Source of the DNA: CAYPIE01 sp964410665
Lineage (GTDB): Bacteria; Planctomycetota; Planctomycetia; Gemmatales; Gemmataceae
NCBI GenBank assembly: GCA_964410665.1
Contig: CAYPIE010000007.1
Span: 1 to 64,000, forward strand
DNA length: 64,000 bases
Reading direction: 5' to 3'
A program made the position numbers and the translations under genes. The first letter of the stretch is position 1, and each line of letters begins with the position of its first letter. This document shows positions 61,194-64,000 of the stretch, one piece after another. The notes below the pieces were generated by a model. The model saw only the letters and a list, made by a program, of their open reading frames with translations, did not search any database and was not told the origin of the DNA.

Positions 61194-62021
61194 GTGTCGC
61201 AGCTCTACTCGGAAATCATTACCCGACGTACCGATGGGGAGCGGTGGTGGTCGAACCTGAATGGCAATCCTGCAAAATTCGTCCTCGAGCAGGTAAGCTG
61301 CTGGGATGGCCCCCGCCGAGCTCTGTATGATATTAACCTGGTCATACCGGCTCAGTCGGTGGTCGCCCTGATCGGCCCGTCGGGATGTGGGAAGTCCACC
61401 ATTCTGCGACTTCTGAATCGGATGAACGATTTGATTGATGGCGCGCAGCACACTGGAACGATTTGCCTGGACGGCCAGGATATCGATGCTCCGGAAATCA
61501 ATTTGGTTGAACTACGCCGCCGAGTCGGTATGGTCTTCCAAAAGTCGAATCCTTTTCCCAAATCGGTGTATGAGAATGTTTGTTACGGTCCGCGGATGGC
61601 GGGGATCCGTGATCGAGCCCAGCTCGATTTTTTGGTGGAACGTTGCCTGAAACAAGCGTACTTATGGGGTGAGGTTCGCGAGTCACTGCATCAGTCCGCC
61701 CTCAATTTGTCAGGCGGGCAACAACAACGCCTGTGCATTGCTCGGGCGTTGGCCACTGATCCGGAGGTTCTCCTAATGGATGAACCTTGCTCAGCCCTCG
61801 ATCCATCGTCAACGTCACATATTGAGGACCTGATCTTTGAGCTTAAGCATAATTATACAATTGTCATAGTTACACACAACATGCAACAGGCAGCTCGGAT
61901 TTCCGACGTCACGGCGTTTTTCTGCCAAGGGCAGTTGATCGAGGCCGGTCCAACCAGCACGATATTTACAGGCCCAAAGCACAAGCAGACCGAAGATTAT
62001 ATCACGGGACGATTCGGCTAA
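61194..62021 (+). CDS. pstB: Phosphate transport ATPase PstB
   Basis: A 275-residue ATPase energising phosphate import. Walker A GPSGCGKST (61-69), the PstB-specific RMNDLIDGA and MVFQKSNPFPKSVYENV, signature LSGGQQQR (172-179), Walker B LLMDEPCSALDP and THNMQQAARISD are present. The start is GTG, with GGAGG 8 nt upstream. It lies 71 nt after phoR and about 47 nt before phoU. The N-terminal extension of 30 residues (SEIITRRTDGERWW) is a little longer than usual. Confidence 0.96.
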   Translation: MSQLYSEIITRRTDGERWWSNLNGNPAKFVLEQVSCWDGPRRALYDINLVIPAQSVVALIGPSGCGKSTILRLLNRMNDLIDGAQHTGTICLDGQDIDAPEINLVELRRRVGMVFQKSNPFPKSVYENVCYGPRMAGIRDRAQLDFLVERCLKQAYLWGEVRESLHQSALNLSGGQQQRLCIARALATDPEVLLMDEPCSALDPSSTSHIEDLIFELKHNYTIVIVTHNMQQAARISDVTAFFCQGQLIEAGPTSTIFTGPKHKQTEDYITGRFG

Positions 62022-62068
62022 TTGGACGGCCAGACGACGAGCGACTCCGACGAATATTCGAGGCATGG

Positions 62069-62785
62069 TTGTCAAAGCATCTTGCGCGGGATCTGGAACT
62101 GGTTCATCGCAAAATCCTGACCCTCGCGGCTCGGGTCGAACAATCAATTACCCAATCGAACCACGCATTGCATCACCGGGATATTGTCTTGGCCCAGCAT
62201 GTGATTGATCAGGATACTCAGATCGATGACCTCCAGAATCAGGTCTATGAAGAGTGTCTAAAAGTCATTGCGTTACATCAACCGGTGGCTTCGGATCTGC
62301 GTCGGATCGCCACCGTCTTTCTGATCTGTACCGATCTTGAGCGGATGGGTGATCTTGCCGCCGATATTTGCGAGCGTGCGATTACCCTCCCGTCTGAGGC
62401 ATTCGACCCGATTCCAGACCGCATGCAAACGATGACGCAACTGGTGGCAAAGATGGTGCGGGACAGCCTGGATGCCTTTGTGCATTTGGATTCCGCTCTG
62501 GCGCGACGCGTCATTGTGACCGATGAAGCGGTCGATGAACATCATCAAGCGATTGCCGACGAATTGGGTGATCGATTATATCGCGATCCAGGACTCATCC
62601 GGCCGGGGCTCGCCCTTCATGCCACCGCCGAATACCTCGAGCGTATCGGCGATCATGCCACCAACATCGCCGAGAGTGTCATTTACCTGGTCGATGCTGA
62701 GGTCGTGCGGCATCGTGTACTGCAGCCGCCTGAGCTGAACCAAACCAGCTCTGGACCGCCTAAAAGTGAATTGCCATCCGATTGA
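62069..62785 (+). CDS. phoU: Phosphate regulator PhoU
   Basis: A 238-residue PhoU protein linking the Pst transporter to the PhoR kinase. Two three-helix repeats are seen, each with the family signature: CLKVIALHQPVASDLRRIATVFLICTDLERMGDLAADICERA and YRDPGLIRPGLALHATAEYLERIGDHATNIAESVIYL. The start is TTG (62069) with GAGG upstream; no in-frame ATG fits. Location between pstB and phoB is classic. Confidence 0.95.
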   Translation: MSKHLARDLELVHRKILTLAARVEQSITQSNHALHHRDIVLAQHVIDQDTQIDDLQNQVYEECLKVIALHQPVASDLRRIATVFLICTDLERMGDLAADICERAITLPSEAFDPIPDRMQTMTQLVAKMVRDSLDAFVHLDSALARRVIVTDEAVDEHHQAIADELGDRLYRDPGLIRPGLALHATAEYLERIGDHATNIAESVIYLVDAEVVRHRVLQPPELNQTSSGPPKSELPSD

Positions 62786-62848
62786 ACGTCATCATCGCTA
62801 GGTTGTGAGGCGGGCATGCTGCCTACAACGCATCCGGATGCACGAAGT

Positions 62849-62913
62849 CAGTGGTGGACGGGGAAGGTTCTCAACGTTGAGTTTCTTCTATCGGGGGTAC
62901 CCGTCAACCACTG
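62849..62913 (+). promoter_or_regulatory. Nested inverted repeats before phoB
   Basis: Outer arms CAGTGGTGGACGGG (62849-62862) and CCCGTCAACCACTG (62900-62913) pair at 13 of 14 positions. Between them lies the perfect 12-bp palindrome CTCAACGTTGAG (62870-62881). The outer hairpin ends about 10 nt before the ribosome binding site, so it could control phoB expression as RNA, or either repeat may bind a regulator. Confidence 0.55.
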
Positions 62914-62934
62914 TTGTGACGGAGAGGAAGGGTT

Positions 62935-63648
62935 ATGACCCAGCCACGCATCTTGCTGATCGAGGATGAGCGCGGGCTTGTCCAATCGTTAATGTGGTAT
63001 TTTACCCGAGAAGGGTATGAAACCCATGTCGCTCATGATGGCACGGAAGGCCTGCGGAAAGCGCAAACCTTGTTGCCCGATGTCGTACTCTTGGATGTCA
63101 TGCTCCCCGGGATGTCGGGGTTGGAAGTTTGTCGTGAACTTCGCTCCGGCGAACGCACACGTGACATCCCCATTGTGATGATTACGGCACGTGCCGAGGA
63201 AACCGACCAGGTCGAAGGTTTCTCGGTTGGCGCCGATGATTATGTTACCAAGCCGTTTTCGACCAAAGTGCTCCTTCAACGCATCCGGGCACTTCTGCGT
63301 CGCGTGGAGACCGGGAGTGATCCCGCCGATGTGATCGAGCATGAAGGGGTTCGCATCGACCGGGTGCGGCACCGTGTGACAGTCCAGGATCGCATGATTG
63401 CGCTGACTCCCACCGAGTTCCGGTTACTCGAATGCATGTTGCGTCAACCCGGCCGTGCTTTCTCCCGGCATCAATTGATGGACGCCGCCATTGGTGAGGG
63501 TTCCATCGTCCTGGAACGGACCATTGATGTGCACATCAAAACGCTCCGCAAGAAACTCGCGGTCCAGGGCATGGAAGAGATCGAACTCATCGAAACCGTT
63601 CGAGGCGTTGGCTATCGCTTTCGTGAAGCCCGGGCCGAAACCGTCTAG
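62935..63648 (+). CDS. phoB: PhoB-type response regulator
   Basis: A 237-residue OmpR/PhoB-class regulator. Receiver domain with Glu10-Asp11, phosphoacceptor Asp54 (VLLDVMLPGMSG), and the Lys of VTKPFS. The C-terminal winged helix has LTPTEFRLLECMLRQPGRAFSRHQLMDAAIG and ERTIDVHIKTLRKKL, then GVGYRF. Its strong GGAGAGGAAGG site precedes ATG 62935. Position after phoU and with a PhoR-type kinase in the same block supports phosphate control; it would bind DNA sites such as those upstream of the block. Confidence 0.94.
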   Translation: MTQPRILLIEDERGLVQSLMWYFTREGYETHVAHDGTEGLRKAQTLLPDVVLLDVMLPGMSGLEVCRELRSGERTRDIPIVMITARAEETDQVEGFSVGADDYVTKPFSTKVLLQRIRALLRRVETGSDPADVIEHEGVRIDRVRHRVTVQDRMIALTPTEFRLLECMLRQPGRAFSRHQLMDAAIGEGSIVLERTIDVHIKTLRKKLAVQGMEEIELIETVRGVGYRFREARAETV

Positions 63649-63666
63649 CCTGGCTCCACGTGTATG

Positions 63667-63687
63667 GGGGCAGCAACTCGCTGCCCC
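63667..63687 (+). terminator. Hairpin after phoB
   Basis: A perfect 8-bp stem (GGGGCAGC/GCTGCCCC, loop AACTC) begins 18 nt after the phoB stop and ends before the next gene start. No T run follows, so terminator strength is uncertain. Confidence 0.55.
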
Positions 63688-63719
63688 ACACACCGTGAGG
63701 ATTCGCCGAGACAAGCGAT

Positions 63720-64000
63720 ATGATTCGCGAACATTCTGCGGCTCAACCACCTGGATGGCTCCACCTGCTCGGCCCAGGCATCTTGGTCGCTGCCACCGGG
63801 GTCGGAGCGGGTGATCTGGCTACTGCGAGTTTCACGGGCAGCCATTTAGGGACCAGCGTGCTCTGGGCTGTAGTGATCGGTGCCTTTCTAAAATATGTCC
63901 TCAACGAAGGGCTCGCTCGCTGGCAACTGGTTACCGGACTGACCTTTCTCGAAGGCATCGCCAAACGCTTGGGTCGGGTCATTGGTTGGCTTTTCCTGCC
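63720..64000 (+). CDS. Nramp-type divalent metal transporter, N-terminal part
   Basis: The first 93 residues of a transporter cut by the window edge. After MIREHSAAQPPGWLHLL comes LGPGILVAATGVGAGDLATA, the Nramp TM1 motif, then VVIGAFLKYVLNEGLARWQLVTG typical of TM2-3. Nramp proteins import Mn(II), Fe(II) or other divalent metals with protons. The DPGN motif of classical Nramp TM1 is replaced by GVGAGD, so the metal choice may differ. The gene follows phoB by 71 nt. Confidence 0.85.
   Translation, partial: MIREHSAAQPPGWLHLLGPGILVAATGVGAGDLATASFTGSHLGTSVLWAVVIGAFLKYVLNEGLARWQLVTGLTFLEGIAKRLGRVIGWLFL

Overview
The window looks like a chromosomal segment of a planctomycete, probably from the Gemmatales/Pirellulales side of the phylum. 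The evidence is the set of families rarely found together elsewhere: two DUF1501 proteins each paired with a DUF1549/DUF1553 (PSD1-type) protein, a pre-peptidase-domain (PPC) protein, a cytochrome c/WD40 protein, a DUF1080 protein, PQQ-type propellers, two Hanks-type kinases, and two genes of the tetrahydromethanopterin C1 pathway type. No phage, IS element or CRISPR array was seen.

Left part (0.6-7 kb): a minus-strand cell-surface sugar block reads gmd, rmd, ugd, then (past a plus-strand tRNA-Ser) a DPM1-like glycosyltransferase and a conserved protein with a BshC-like motif. Plus-strand genes from 7 to 13 kb encode a DUF1080 protein, a CbiM-like metal permease, a secreted beta-propeller and a GH38-like protein; several starts overlap the preceding stop by 4 nt. 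A tandem GT2 glycosyltransferase (13-15 kb, minus) diverges from two genes of methanopterin/C1 type, which are followed by a 1300-residue protein of unknown function.

Centre (20.7-29.6 kb): a minus-strand tetR-adaptor-RND pump operon has a near-consensus promoter followed by a perfect palindrome. Next come a SHOCT/DUF4870 protein, a compact structured transcription unit with an 11-codon ORF between a promoter and a terminator hairpin, a secreted protein, a TPR-YggX fusion and a PSP1-domain protein.

29.8-37.9 kb: a four-gene plus-strand cassette (DUF1501, PPC, DUF1549/1553, cytochrome c-WD40) that looks richer in G+C and in C/G-ending codons than its neighbours. It is followed by rpmA (L27) and, convergently, the minus-strand block rplY-pth-rpsF-ssb-rplI.

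42-55 kb: small planctomycete-type proteins, an M28 peptidase with a PDZ domain, a second DUF1501-PSD1 pair, a lone ABC ATPase, a gene-poor 850-bp stretch with a long imperfect palindrome, and two Ser/Thr kinases.

55.3-63.6 kb: a phosphate block with an unusual layout: Peripla_BP_6-type lipoprotein, pstS, a fused pstC-pstA gene, phoR-type kinase, pstB, phoU and phoB-type regulator. The window ends inside an Nramp-type transporter gene. All family assignments come from reading motifs by eye, without database searches.
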